From: Aptenodytes patagonicus | Taxonomy: Eukaryota; Chordata; Aves; Sphenisciformes; Spheniscidae | NCBI RefSeq assembly: GCF_965638725.1 | Contig: NC_134958.1 | Location: forward strand, 22,351,964 to 22,415,963 | Reading direction: 5' to 3' | Length of the DNA stretch: 64,000 nucleotides | Shown here: positions 36,664-49,497 of the stretch, one piece after another | Layout: the number at the start of each line of letters is the position of its first letter | Position numbering within the stretch: position 1 is the stretch's first letter | The notes under the pieces: model-generated | What the model was told of the DNA's origin: nothing | The model's input: the letters and a program-made list of their open reading frames with translations, nothing else | The model's database searches: none | Position numbers and translations under genes: made by a program

Positions 36664-37187
36664 GGTTTCACCCGGCAGGTAGCTAAACCCCGCACAGCCG
36701 TTCGCTCACTCCCCGCCCCTGCAGCGGGATGGGGGAGAGAATCGGGAAGAAAAAAAAAAAGTAAAATTTGTGGGTTGAGATAAAGACAGTTTAATAGGAC
36801 AGAAAAGGAAGGGGAAAAAAAATAATAATAACAGAATATACAAAATAAGTGATGCACGATGCAATTGCTGACCACCCGCTGACCAATGCCCAGCCAGCTC
36901 CCGAGCAGCGGTCACCGCCCCCCGGCCAACTCCCCCCAGTTTCTACACTGAGCATGACGTTGTATGGTACGGAATAGCCCTTTGGGCAGTTTGGGTCAGC
37001 TGTTCTGGCTGTGCCCCCTCCCAGCTTCTCGCTGGCAGGGCAGGAGAAGCTGAAAAGTCCTTGACTAGCGTGAGCGCTGCTTAAACATCGGTGTGTTATC
37101 AGCATTATTCTCATACGAAATCCAAAACCCAGCACTGCACCAGCTACTAGGAGGAAAATTAACTCTATCCCAGCCGAAACCAGGACA
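36661..37187 (-). mobile_element. Solo LTR of an avian endogenous retrovirus
   Basis: Read on the minus strand the element opens with TGTCCTGGTTTCGGCTGGGA and closes near GGTTTAGCTACCTGCCGGGT and a CCACA end. Both ends match a very common LTR family of birds. It has an ATTAAA poly(A) signal with downstream CTGTCTTTATCTCAACCCAC, so regulatory parts of an LTR are present, but no internal retroviral genes flank it. It is about 527 bp. A GTGG motif sits on both sides and may be the remains of the target-site duplication, although the adjoining GT run makes the left edge uncertain by about 5 bp. I place it among the ERVL- or ERVK-like LTRs without deciding between them. It is a fossil, probably of middle age within birds. 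Confidence 0.85.
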
Positions 37188-40100
37188 GTGGGTAAGAAGG
37201 CACAAGAAGCAACAGCAGACCAAGGGTGCAGAGACCGATAACAAAGGATTGCCGCTCCCAGCTGCTTAAATAGAGGGATGAGTCAAGGCCAGAAAGCCAT
37301 GCTCGGATGTCGAGGCAGGAGGAACAGCTCGCTAATAGAAGAGCCCGCTCTACCATCAGGACAATGCAGCAAGGCTGCAGCATATCTCATGTGCCAGCCC
37401 TCTTCCTGCTAGTGCTACAATTAGATAATAGCAAAGGGCCGCTCCTAGCAAGACAAAACACTGCCCAAAAATTCATTTGTCGTCACAAGTCAGGAAGACT
37501 ACGAGACAAGCACCAGGGACCCGATGATGACTCAGCTGTGTCTCTTACCCTGCATCACACACCCCCTCGCCAGACCAGCCGAACTCGCACCACGGTGCTT
37601 GTGAGTGTGCAGGTGTGAGTGTGGGAGTGGATGACATCCCAGAGAGCATGTGGAAAAATCTACTGGGAGCTGGGATGAAGAAATACTCCCTTCCCTAAGA
37701 TCCTGCCCCAACTTTCGTGATGCTAATGTTCTCCGAAAGGACGGTATGCTGAGCACGCCCTCTCAGGGGCTGGCCTGCCGCAGGGCTGTGGCACAACCTT
37801 TGGAAAGTCACTTTGCTTTGCCACACCTCCCCGTCCTCCCCATTCCCCACCGGGACGCCAGGAAGGGCTGACGGTCTTTGTGAAGTGCTGTGAGGTTTGT
37901 TAATGAGAAGAGCAGGGCATTACACGCAAGGAAAGCGAGGTCGGACGTGACCAGAATAGGAGAGCCCCACGGGGAACTCACCAGGATGAGAGACGCAGCT
38001 GTGCTCTTTAAAGTTGGTATTGAAGCTAGACCCAGGACCGCTCCGCTCCTGAAGGAGACGAACAGTGGCAGGGCGAGGGGGGCATTTTGGAGGAAGCAAA
38101 AAATTAATGAGCCAGCTAATGGTGAATTTTAAGGGCCCACAGGAATTTCCCACCAACTCTAAGCATGGGGTTTCAGCTTTCTCTTTAACCAAATATCTGC
38201 TTGGGTAATTACAGTATGATAACATACAGATCATCTCCGGTTTTTCACTTTGGGACATGGTGATTCCCAGCCTTGAACCAGTTTGAGTTGCTGCTCACCT
38301 CGAAACAACTGCCCATTCCCCCCCCCGAGGCGGCTGTATTTCTCTGCCTGCCCCATTGCTCCCAGAGGTACTAAACCCTGTTATCACTTGTTTTCTTGCA
38401 GAGAAGGCTTGCTGAAAAACATTTAATTCATTAAGGCTCTTTCTCACAGTCGGGAGTGAAAAAGAAACGTCGTTTGTAAATCAACAGCCTAAGCCATACA
38501 ACCCATGCTGGTTCCTTAATAAACATGGGGACTTAGCATTTTGCATCCACCCCAAATTTGGGCTATGCTATGCGAGTTGAGTTGCATACGTTATTATCTG
38601 CTTTGCCTTTTATGACACGACGCAGCTGGCGGGCTGGGAAACTGGCTTTCAACTCCCACTCTTGACAAAGTTGCCAACTGGAAACACAGAAGGGTTCTGA
38701 TCAGAGATGAACAAGGAGAGTTTCTGCCTTATTAGAACAGTAAATCCTTTGCTTTTCCTTTTTCCTTGCCTGTAACTAAGGCAGCCGGGGACTCTGCATG
38801 GTTAGCTTTTAGGGGTTTTTCCACCTACAGCTAAATACAACGCTCCTGTGTATAAAATTCAGCTTCAAACTCCCCCAAGACCTTGGAAGTGTTCAGCTCT
38901 GGGCTCTTTCTGCTTCAACGCATGATACCACTCCATCTCCTAGACCAGGAGCTGAGCCACCCCACGAACATGACTGTATTGTGGTCCTGGATTCAGAATG
39001 ATGCTGTAGCACCTTTTGCTTTTGCTAAGCAAGAGACTCGGCAGACAGCGTGGTGTGTATCAGTCAAATACAAAGCTGTGTGAGATCTCTGCACGCAGCT
39101 CACCAGGAAAGGAGCCCGCAGCAGAGGAGAAAAAAAGAGACAGTGGTGGAACACGCAAGTATACAGGAGCATCCCACCCAAAGTGCTGGTTACAACTCTT
39201 CAAATGAATGGTCTTCATTAAAACTGAGCTTTCACCCAAATGCCTTTGCTCCCTCCAGAAGCTACAGCTCCCCTTAGCGTCCTTTTTCCTCCCCACAAGC
39301 TCCTTCAGGGCAGCAACGTGACTGATCAGCCGGGGTGAGCCTGACTCCCACAGACGCAGAAACATCAGATCATTGCACAGGACAACATTGGGAAAGTGAC
39401 TTCCAACACACAGGCAAGATGTGGAGGGTCAAGGGAGTGGCATGGCACACACTGTGCAACGCATTGGGAAAATAACCCCACCATGAATTCCCCCGGGCAG
39501 GGCTGTCCCACAGAGACGTGCAATGCTGCACACGTTTGATCAAGGAGCAGCCCACCTTGTACGCTTCGGAGGAGCGCAGAGCTGGTTTCAAGGTCGCTCC
39601 AACCCTGTACCAGTTTGCAGGGGGTGCTGAACACAGAACAGTGCCCTGAATACAGCCAGAAACCCCCCCGTGCATTAAGTACACACGCACCCATCTCAAA
39701 GCGGGGAAGCACTTCTGCAAAAGTTTGTTTGCTCACGGCCTGTTCAGCCCCATGCCAAGTCCTCCACAAGGAATGCATACACAAGAGATCAGGTTCCAGG
39801 CACAAACTCCCCGCTCAGCCCCCTCCTGCAGAGGTTTCCGTCTGCTTCACTCAAGTATCAAAACTTCTACAGCGCAAATTATGTGCGGTTTTTTCCAGAT
39901 CATGCTACTCAGTTCCAACGTGGATCAGAAGGCAGCTTCCCCTAAGTACCTTGTAAAAATCATAAAGCACAGATTTTCCTTAAGAGGAACAGTTTTATTC
40001 ATCAATGCAGAGGAAACAGGCTGCTTGGATGTTTGTGGCCCAGGCAGTCTAAGTATTATGAAACCTCCCGGTTTTGTTGGCACCTTTTCATTAGAGAAGA

Positions 40101-43100
40101 GCAGGTATGTTAGAACATTATTCACAACAACATATCAATTGCCTTCTGCTAACCCCAGGCCAGGAAGGTGACCCTGGGAAACAGGCAGTAGGCGCGATGG
40201 GTTTGAACACAGACAAATCTTCCATGGGAAAAAAAAAACAAACCACCATCAACACTGCAAACATTCTTATCCCTGCGAAAGCCAGGCAAGATCTTTTCTC
40301 TGTTGTGCCATCTCTTCCAGAAACCTGACAAGCACATCTCGATCTCTGGCTGTTATCAGCCATGGCAGCTTCAGAACACTACAAAGAGGGACCTTTCTGA
40401 ACGTGGCGCAAAGGGCTGAGGACGTTCACCAGGTCCGTCACGCCACAGGTGTGCATGAGTTTCCACAGTCCCTCCCAAGACGGGATTGGGAGACTGCATG
40501 TTTTGACACAGAGCAGGGGAAATCTCCTGATAAACCCTGCCTGTGCCGGGACCCTGCGGCAGGATGGACTGACGTCCCGTGAGGCTGGGACACAAGCATA
40601 AATGACCGTTATAGAGCTTTGCAAGACCAGATCTTCCATTTCTTACCCCTTGCGTTTTGCCTTTGGGAGCAAGCAGACTTATAGGCATGGACTTTGAGAG
40701 GAAAAAAGTGAGATTCCACTCAGTTTCTTTTGGCACTGACCAACAGGTCTTTCAGATGACAAAGTGAGGTGGGAAGGAAGCATAGCAGATCATTTATCAG
40801 CAAGCTGCTGCATTCTGCTTTCAACACACAAATCCTCCCCTCCAACTCACATTCCTCACAGACAGCTACCGCAACCTCAACCGTCCTCTCCTAAAGCCAC
40901 AGCCCTGTGATGGCTGTCAACCCTTCAGCCTCTCCAGGCATGCTGGTTTTATGCAAGCACATCTCCATCAGCTGTTTAAGCTGGACTGAGTCTGGAGGGG
41001 CCGATCAGTCGGTATACCTCCCCCTCTCAGTTCTGCCATGATGCTGAAGGACAGCACAGTGAATCTACTGCCCCAAGAAGTGTCACTAAAGGGGTCAGAA
41101 GCCCCCACGTGCTAAATGCCACTCCCAGGGCTTTAAAAATGAATCAGGGAAGGGGAGAAGGAACCGTGTGCCCCAGGACATCTTTTTCTAGTAGATCGAC
41201 CCCTTTGACTTGCCAAAGGAAACCTGTGCTAGAGCCGCCTCGCACTCAGCTCCTTGGGGAGCAGCACAAAACCCCTAGCTGGGACTCCTCTTCTTCCCTG
41301 CTTTCCCCTCTGCTGCTGAGGAAACCCCTGGACCTCACCCCAGGCAGGGCCTCCCAGACCAGAGTTTCATGACGCTATTCACTGATCCCAGTAGCTTGCA
41401 GAGGTCCCGCCCTAGGACTAGCCACAAACAAACTCAGCTCACCTAGATGACCCCAAACCACACCTCACCCTTTCCATTGCAAACACGCATTTGGTTGGCA
41501 AATGCATCTCACCTGAATGCTCATCACATTAACAAGCAGCACTGTCAATAGTGATTCAGTGACAACTCACCGACAGAGCAGGAAAGGAGGTAAAACAGAT
41601 GCACATCAGCGACACAGACTGCCAAAAGCACAAGCACCCCTCAGACAGGGGTGCCAAAGGCTTTAGGCAGAGTAAATAAAACCCAGTGCAGAGTCCTTCC
41701 CAATTAAGAGAAAGTTAAAACAAAAAGGACAGAAACAAGTTGCTTTGTTGAGATTGATCTGCCACGCTCCCGCTACGAGAGCTGCACGTTGATATATTAA
41801 TGCTGCACAGCGTGTCAGCTCTGTCTTCCTACGAGGGCCCAGCAGGCCAGACTGTGTTTTGCTTACCTGAAACTCCTGGTGTTTCTTTTCTTGACCGCTG
41901 TGCTCCTCGGCTTCCTGGCAGGGCCTGGATTTCAGGGCAGCATCACCACATGCTGCAGAGCAGCTACCACGCTCTCCTGCAGGAATGGCTAAGTTTCAGC
42001 AGTGTGCAAAGCAGCCTCCTCAGCAGTACCGATTCCCACATCTGCCAGCTGCTCTGAACAGGCCTAAGAAGGGTCCAGCACCCATCATCCCATACACAAG
42101 CTTATACGCCCCCTTTATCAGCCTCATTAAACACACAAATTCCTCCTGGTAACACACAAGTTAAGGTTCACTCTCCACAATCTACTCCCCCATCCCCTGC
42201 GATAATACGGGTTGGAATTTAAGTCCACATTTTTCTCTGGGGAATCAAAGCAAGTCACCTGGTCCCCAAGAAACCACTTCAAACTGCTGCTGGGAAAAAT
42301 GCCAACAGAATCTCTTACAAGCTGGCCAGGCACATAAGATTAAGTGGAGGCTGCTCAGGAAAGTAAACTATTTTAAAGATATTAAGTTGACCTTGCGGTG
42401 TTCAAGTACTTCCAGCAGTGATATCTGTCTCGCCAGGAAGGGAGAGACATCTAAAAAGTGGTCTACCTCCTGCTCCTCCTTCCTATTTTGGCCCCTGCTA
42501 GCCAACCCTGGGCCAAATGACGCAGAAGATAAGTGTCTGCAGTTCAGCACTGTCCTTGGCTCTAAATTCAGAGCCTGCCTGGTGACACAAAGGCTCGGCA
42601 CCACAGATGCACTGGTTTCTCTTTCCATCAGACGTGGGAAGCCCGCCATCTCTTCCAGCAGGAGAGTGGGAACAGCTCAGGATCTCACCATGTGCTGGAC
42701 CCGTTTGACTTCTTTTTCCCTATGACCTGTCAGAACTCTTGAAAGGGACACTGGCCTGGGCAGGGAAGAAGAGCTCCTCTTTCTTCCTGCCTCTCATCTG
42801 CCCTTTCTTGTACAGGCTTCATGCCTGTCACCTGCTTCCTGGTTATTATGTGTCCGGATAGCTCCCACACGGCTCATTCGGGAAAGCGATCGCAGGAAGC
42901 CATAAGCAACCAGGTCATGGGCTTTTGGGAGAGGAGGAAAAGAAGAATAAAAAATGAGGTGGAGGAAGAATAAATGGACGTGAACTTGCGTGACCAGACA
43001 CCAGCTGGCAGGATCCACAGGATGATTAAATTATGCATAACTGAGGATCCTTTGGGATCAAAGCATTTAATGCCAGGGAGCTACACCTCGGAATGGAATC

Positions 43101-45022
43101 CTCCGGAGACAGGACGGTCGGCAGTCCTTCCCTTCCCTGGAACAGGGCCGTACACAAACAATCCAATTACACAAAGGTAAACAGTTTAGAGTCTGTCTGT
43201 GGGATGTCAGGGCAGCACGCCGAGCGTTGCTGGGGGATTAGAGAGCTCTGCCGTCATTAGCAACCCTTTCTGCTTCAGCGAGATTAAGTCACAATCTTCT
43301 ACCTGACTGCCCGACTCCCCTAGCTGTCCTTGTCACCTGTTGCTGCTTTAGTGGCCACAGCAGTCCCAGGCACCCAAAAATTAAACCTCAGAGCTTTACT
43401 GGGACCACCGCCACCCCTTTAGAGCGTGACATCCCCGAAGTTACCTGTGCCACAGTCCCCGGCTGCACCTCATCTCCTCCTTCCAGCTGCGGAACACTCT
43501 CGTGGGTCACAGACTTTGAACGTGTGGCTAAACTGCAGGACTCCTTGCTGCGGGGTGGCACAGAGGCTGCAAGTTTATCTGTGTTCAAAGAAAAAAGTTA
43601 ACTATTAACACCCCATTTCTAGCTCTAAAAGTCCCTAAGCCTCAGATCACTGGATGCTGGAAAAATCTATTAGAGATGGCTCTTTCTCTTGTTCTTACGG
43701 TTTTTCTGCAGCATCTGTTATTGGCCACTGCAGGAAGACGGGGGGACTCTGGCTCTCATCTTGCGTAACCCATTTGATGCTTTTACCGCCCCTGGAGTGG
43801 AACTCCACAGCTCTCCAGCTTCTCCCTCAAACTCAACACCTAAACTAATGCGCCCTGCTGAACAAGTGGACCACGCTCGTAAATCAGCAAGGTATTTATT
43901 TCAGTGGCAGGGACAAAAAAAAGTCTCAAAGTGATTTTGGGACAACCATTCTGCGTGCTGGCAGCCTGGAACACCCAGGAGTCAGCTAGAGAGACTGTGT
44001 GGTCAGAAATGCTCCCCAAAATCCCTGGTCTCACCTTAAGAGCGTTGGGGGTTTTTTTTGTTTTGTTTAAAGTTTCCGAGCTCAGTTCAAGAGGACTAGA
44101 GGCAGGAAGCTTCACGTTTAAAGCCAGTGGCTCAGCCATTGTCTTGACTTCAAAGGATGTATCAGGGGATGTTTATCTTCTTCCCTCTGAACTTTCCTTT
44201 TGCTTACCATACTCCTAAACTCAAGCATCCTCGTAAGGCAGAACTAGAACTGCACACACTACTGTACATCAAAGGATTATTCATAAACACTGTGATTTAT
44301 AAATATTAGAAAACTATAAATATAGAAGAAAATATTAGGAAATAGAAATATTTTCATGGTGTGACATTTTCAGTACCTTTCTGCTTTCACCAGGTTAAAA
44401 TAGAGTCAGTTACCTTAAAACCGCACTGTTTTATTGTGCTGTTCTCCATTTAGCATCACATGGACTCTCAGCTGCGCAAAGCACAGCTCCTTAAAAGGAT
44501 GCTTTGATGACTAAAGTCACAGAGCTCCCCTTTTGTCACTTCTAAAGAAAAATGTTGATTCGCGCTAGGAAAGGGACCGAGTCCCACAGGACACACGCTG
44601 CTGGGAAGCTGCACTGTATCAGCTGCCCTGTTCCTTGGGCTCTCACCTTACTCCCGATCAGTTGTCCCAGCATCAGTAAAACTCTTTCCTCCTTCCTCAA
44701 AAGTTTGCCTGTTAAAGAGTAAGACCAAGATTTCGTTATTGCCAGGGAAACCCCACCAGGTCCCGCTGCTCCCTCTTCCCCTTGCCCTGCCACCAGCCTG
44801 TCCCCCACGGTGAGACCGTTCAGCTCACTGAACCAGCACAAAACTAAAAATGATTATGTGTTTCCCGACACTTTGGCATTCCCCACAAGGACAAAGCTGA
44901 AAGCAGCCAGGAAACCACTGAGTCCTTTGTAAAGAAGGCAAGCCGACGGGCAAGAGCTCTGCCAGACAAGTTCCCTGCTGCTGCTCACGACATGGATGTA
45001 TCCTGCCGAGCTGCCCAAGCTT

Positions 45023-45315
45023 AGAATCATAGAATCATTGAGGTTGGAAAGGACCTCTAAGATCATCGAGTCCAACCATCAACCCAACACCACCACCCAC
45101 TAAACCATGTCCCTAAGCGCCTCATCTACTCGTCTTTTAAATACCTCCAGGGATGGGGACTCAACCACTTCCCTGTGCAGCCTCTTCCAGTGTTTCACCA
45201 CTCTTTCAGTAAAGACATTTTTCCTCACGTCCAATCTAAACCTCCCCTGGCACAACTTGAGGCCATTTCCTCTCGTCCTATCACTGTTTACTCGGGAAAA
45301 GAGACCGACACCCAG
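45023..45315 (-). mobile_element. CR1 LINE, 5'-truncated 3' end fragment
   Basis: The plus strand begins AGAATCATAGAATCATTGAG and continues with the typical reverse complement of the CR1 3' end (GGTTGGAAAGGACCTCTAAG, then ATCGAGTCCAACC), through the block on dressing multi-family text such as CTTCCAGTGTTTCACCACTC and CTCGGGAAAAGAGACCGACA. The element therefore lies on the minus strand, is about 290 bp long, and keeps only the 3' UTR and terminal tail. CR1 is the dominant LINE of birds and truncation at the 5' end is usual. Confidence 0.95.
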
Positions 45316-47078
45316 TTTACTCCTGCCCTAGCAAATCCCGAGGGAGACGCTGCATCCTGGAGCACTGGAGAAAGTCACCTTCACCAATCTTCTGAACTGA
45401 TGTGCCAGAGAGCAGCTGGGGAGCCAAGGCGTGTAGCCCCGCACTGTGCTGGGGAGAAGAGAACGATGTTCCCCCAGCTCAGTACGGACATCAGTGATGA
45501 GCAGGAGGGGCATTGCGACGGTTAGTCCTCTGGCTCCTCCACATTTGTTTGTGGACAGAGCTGGGCAAAACAGCAACACCGGTTTAAGGTGCTCTGCTGC
45601 CTTGCCCAGATGAGGAATTGGTTCCTGTGCCAGCGTCCCGCAAGCAGGGGACACTCAGAGCCTCTGTTTGGCTGGGGGAGCAGGGAAGAAACATTTGTTC
45701 TGAAATACTGGAGACGTGCGGGAGGATCAGGGGAAATCTCTCCCACGCTAGTCATTTGAAGTCAGAAATCAAGGCTGAAGAGGCTGAAACTTTGGCGGTT
45801 TACGATCTGATCCAACAAACCACCCAAGCGTGCCCACACCAGAGGGACTGCGCCTGCACATAAACAATTAATACCTCAAACATCAACGTCTGCTGCTGGG
45901 ATAGATCTCGCCGGTTGCGTTCACTTCACACATGGGAAGCCTCCAGCACCATCGTGAAAGCAGAGGAAGACACAGGTGGGCAGTCACACAGGCTGAGCCA
46001 AAAGCCATCAGGGACGTGAGGCCTGGGAGATTCTGCTCTGTCTCCATTTCACCCTTTTGCTGGAAGATTACTCCCCCACAACACCGCTTTGCTCCTCACG
46101 GAGACAGTCAGCTCAGGACTGCCTTAGGCAGAAAGAGACAAGGCGGAAAGAGTGAAAAAGCCATCAGGGCGGCCAAAGTAGAAAAGCAGAGCACACGTGG
46201 CGAAGAGCCTAGGTCCCAGCCAAACTGCCTCGCCCTGCAGGCATCCACAATGCGCCAGTATCGGCCGTCAAGCACCAGAACAAACAACAAGATCACTGAA
46301 AACACAGGAGTACAAACAGCTGCTACCATTACTACTGCAAACACCCGCTGTTACTACTTCCCTTGTCAGCTCCACTACAGGCAAAGGAACTGAACCAAAA
46401 ATTTCTCTTTGATGTCAGAACCAGAAAGTCCCTACTGAAAGCGCTTACGTCGGGGAACCGTGGCCTGACCTCCACCTCTTCCAAAGGGTCAGCCAAGCAC
46501 CTCCCAGTCTGCTCCTGCAGCAGTGCCGGTGAGGCGGTCAGGCCACAGATGCTTGGCTGGCGAACAAAGCGTGGCGGAGGCCGGGCACGCAGGCCCGATA
46601 CAGATAAGCCGAGACCCAACAAGAACAGATGCACCTCTAACCCTAGCATGGAAGTAGCGAGGAGGAGGGGAGGGTGTCAGGGCAGTGGCACCTAGGGTGG
46701 ACCACAGGGAGCAGGCAGGAGGGAGGTAGTGCATTGCAATTTGCTCCCAAAGAGCAGAATCTGTCGCGGACTTAGCTGCTTTCTCAGCAAGCAATGGATA
46801 CCCTCGTCTCCCAGCGTCATTCCAGTTTTGTTCGGTATCTCTCTTGGGATATAGGCTCCTCCAATGACTGTAGAAGTCAGGACAACTGGCTTGGACAAAA
46901 GACCTCATGCTACATCCCCATAAGCCACATTCAGGCTGCTAATCCCAGGCAAAGGGCCTCTCCAAACAAGCGTGCGCCTCCTGCAGCCTCCCCCCAGCCG
47001 GTTTCTCCCCCTTGGCAGAGGCTGCGCTGGCTGAGCTTTCCCTGCACGCAGAGGTGGCTGCCAGCATCCCTTTCATCC

Positions 47079-47257
47079 CAAAGCTGGGAGGCACTCGGCC
47101 GTTAGAGCAGGCGGGAAGGCAGCGCTCACCTGGCTGCTGCAGAGCCAGTTCTGAGGAACTCCGAGCTTCCGCTCTCCTACAAGAGCTCCTGCAGCAAAGT
47201 TTCCCTTCCTCCCCCTCCTCCTCCTCCTCCTCCATCACCAGCCCTGCAGGTGCCAGG
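47079..47257 (-). repeat. Diverged duplicate, copy B (partner at 21151-21322)
   Basis: The reverse complement of this 179-bp stretch matches copy A in SEMA7A intron 1. It contains a longer GGA/GAG tract (plus strand CTC repeats at 47214-47233) and, where copy A reads CCAAGAGGGC, it has CAG followed by GTGAGC, a good-looking splice donor on the minus strand. It lies about 11 kb upstream of the SEMA7A promoter on the same strand. Whether it is transcribed is unknown. Confidence 0.85.
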
Positions 47258-49039
47258 CAGAGCCTCTCTTCCCATCCCTGCATCTCTAAATTTGCCTGGT
47301 TGCTGAGCACGTCTATTCTAGGCAGCCAAAGGCAGGCGAGATGGGGGAAGCAAAGCACACGCACCAGTCGCGTCGTGAACAACATCGGTGCCAAGTTCTT
47401 CTCTGCCGTAGCCAGTTCAGAGAGAGAATGTGTCTGATGGGGTACTTCAAGCCAAGTGAGACAATTTCTGAAAGAAATTGGAAAACAGTTCTTTCCATAC
47501 GAAACATCCAGGCAATTCTCAATTGTCTGGGGACACAGGGAGAAGCAGAAATAGCCATTATAACAGAAGAAACTACTCAATACAAAATGTGGGTCAACAA
47601 AGTGATCAAATCATAAGAGCAAGGTCAGGACAGAAAAGAAATACCGTTTTGGGACACCAAGAACCCCAGGCTGGGCTAAGCTGAGAATTGACATGGTACA
47701 GCAAAGCAAACTAGTCGCCCTGGTCCCAAAGCAAGTCCTGCTAGCCCTGAGCAGGTCTGTGAGAGCCTGCAAATGCTTTCCAGCTTTGGGCAGCAACATC
47801 TGCGATACAGCTAATCCTCAGTTAGCCCGAGAGGATTGAGGGCTGACAGCAGGGCTTGCCTCCACAGCGGGGAAGGGAGGGAGGATGCTGTGCGTATGCT
47901 ATCCACTCCCCCAGCAAAGCAAAGAGTGAAGGCACCAGGGACGGGAACAAATTAATCCGTTTTCATACACATAAAACCACGGCCATCATCTGGACTGGGT
48001 TTCCAAAGCAGGTAATGAGGGCAGCAACCCGGAAGGGTGTACCAAGTCAGGAAAGCCGGTTACGTCCGTCACATCTTGTCTCCTACGTACTGAAAAATAA
48101 AAACAGTCCCTCCCTCCTGAGAGAGTTAATCCTCTAGACAGGATTAAAGCCTATCAGTCGATGGGCTACCCTGGAGAGAGCAATCCAGCACTTGCTGGGC
48201 GATAGCTGAGATTGTATCAGCGCGACCCTAGCGCTTGGAGAGGAATTAGAGGGGAGCACAGGCAGTCTGAAGGTAGGAAAGCATTTTCTGCTTTTAGCTT
48301 CCCTACTAACGCACGGTGGCGTTTCAGGCAAACCAGCTCCCATTTTCATGCCTTGTTAATCTCAATGGTACAATCGGAGCGAAGCCAAGCCCCGCTCTGG
48401 TTCTGGCTTCTCTCAGCTCCCATTGACTGTAATTACAGGCAAATGCCTTTGATTGCCTTTGCAGCTCAGGTCTTAGGCACCTCGAACGTGGCACCCAGGA
48501 TTAGAAGACACTTTGGAAAGCGCTGGCTGCAGCCAGACTAACCTGTGTCAGAGACACAGTCATTTCTCCCAAGTCATTTGGCAGCACCTCACACTTCCTG
48601 GCAACTGCCTCAACCCTCGCGCTCGTCACTTTTTTCCACTGTCACCTTGTGGTGGCCATGAACTCCTGCACCTGTACCCTTGTTCTTGTCAGCTTGCGGG
48701 ACTCTACCAGCCTCACCCAACAGAACGGAGAACAAACAGGTTTCTGCTAAGAAGGAGACACGATGCTTCTCTGCAGCACCTCCTTGGAGAATATCTGTAG
48801 CACAAAGAGTTCTCTTGTATTGGCCTAACTCAGGGCAGGATGGCTACGCAGGTCAGCTACACCCCAAACACTGCTCTCCTAACAGATACAGCTTTGCTCT
48901 GTAAGAGGAGTGCCCTCTGCTGAAATAACAACAGTCCTACAACAGGCACAGCATTTTCTCCAGTTTCCTTCCTGCAATGAGCACATGGCCTCGCAGATCT
49001 GGAACACAAGCCGGGACAGATCACAACCCAAACAACAGG

Positions 49040-49497
49040 CAAGTGAATACAGTCCATTTAATACAGTCAAACACAGAGGGACCACAAAAGCAAAACAGGA
49101 TAGACGGAGGCAGGTCGGGTGGGCAGGAATGAAACAACAGGCAGGAGAATGCGTTGACAGACCTAAGACTGCAGAACCGTAGGTGCAACATCTCTCCCAC
49201 ACACAGAGCCACCTCCTTCTCCGTGCTGGACAAAGTTCTGAGGTCTCGTCTCTGGTGGCCAGAAGAAGGAGGCTGGAGAGAAGTAGCTGGAGCTGGAGGA
49301 GCTGCCCTCAGCACGGTCAGCGCTCCCAAACAGGAGCACACTGCCCACCTGCAAGGAAAGGAGCAGCCACCCCAACTGCTCCATGCTGGAGAGAGGAACC
49401 CCAGTGCAGAGAAGAGTTTCAGGGCCAAGTCCCAGACCGAGGAATGTCACGGCTGCCTCAGTGCGACTCACCAGTCCAGCCTCTCCTGCCCAAAAAC
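49040..49497 (-). other. UBL7: UBL7 3' UTR and poly(A) signal
   Basis: After the UBL7 stop codon at 49498-49500 the minus strand carries ATTAAA at 49057-49062, a common variant poly(A) signal, implying cleavage near 49040 and a 3' UTR of about 460 nt. Confidence 0.6.

Larger units (their letters stand above)
37188..49039. other. Intergenic region between SEMA7A and UBL7
   Basis: Besides the CR1 fragment (45023-45315), the duplicate at 47079-47257 and a very AT-rich patch at about 44270-44360, I see no gene. Open frames here are short and none resembles a known protein or shows matched splice signals. Confidence 0.6.
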
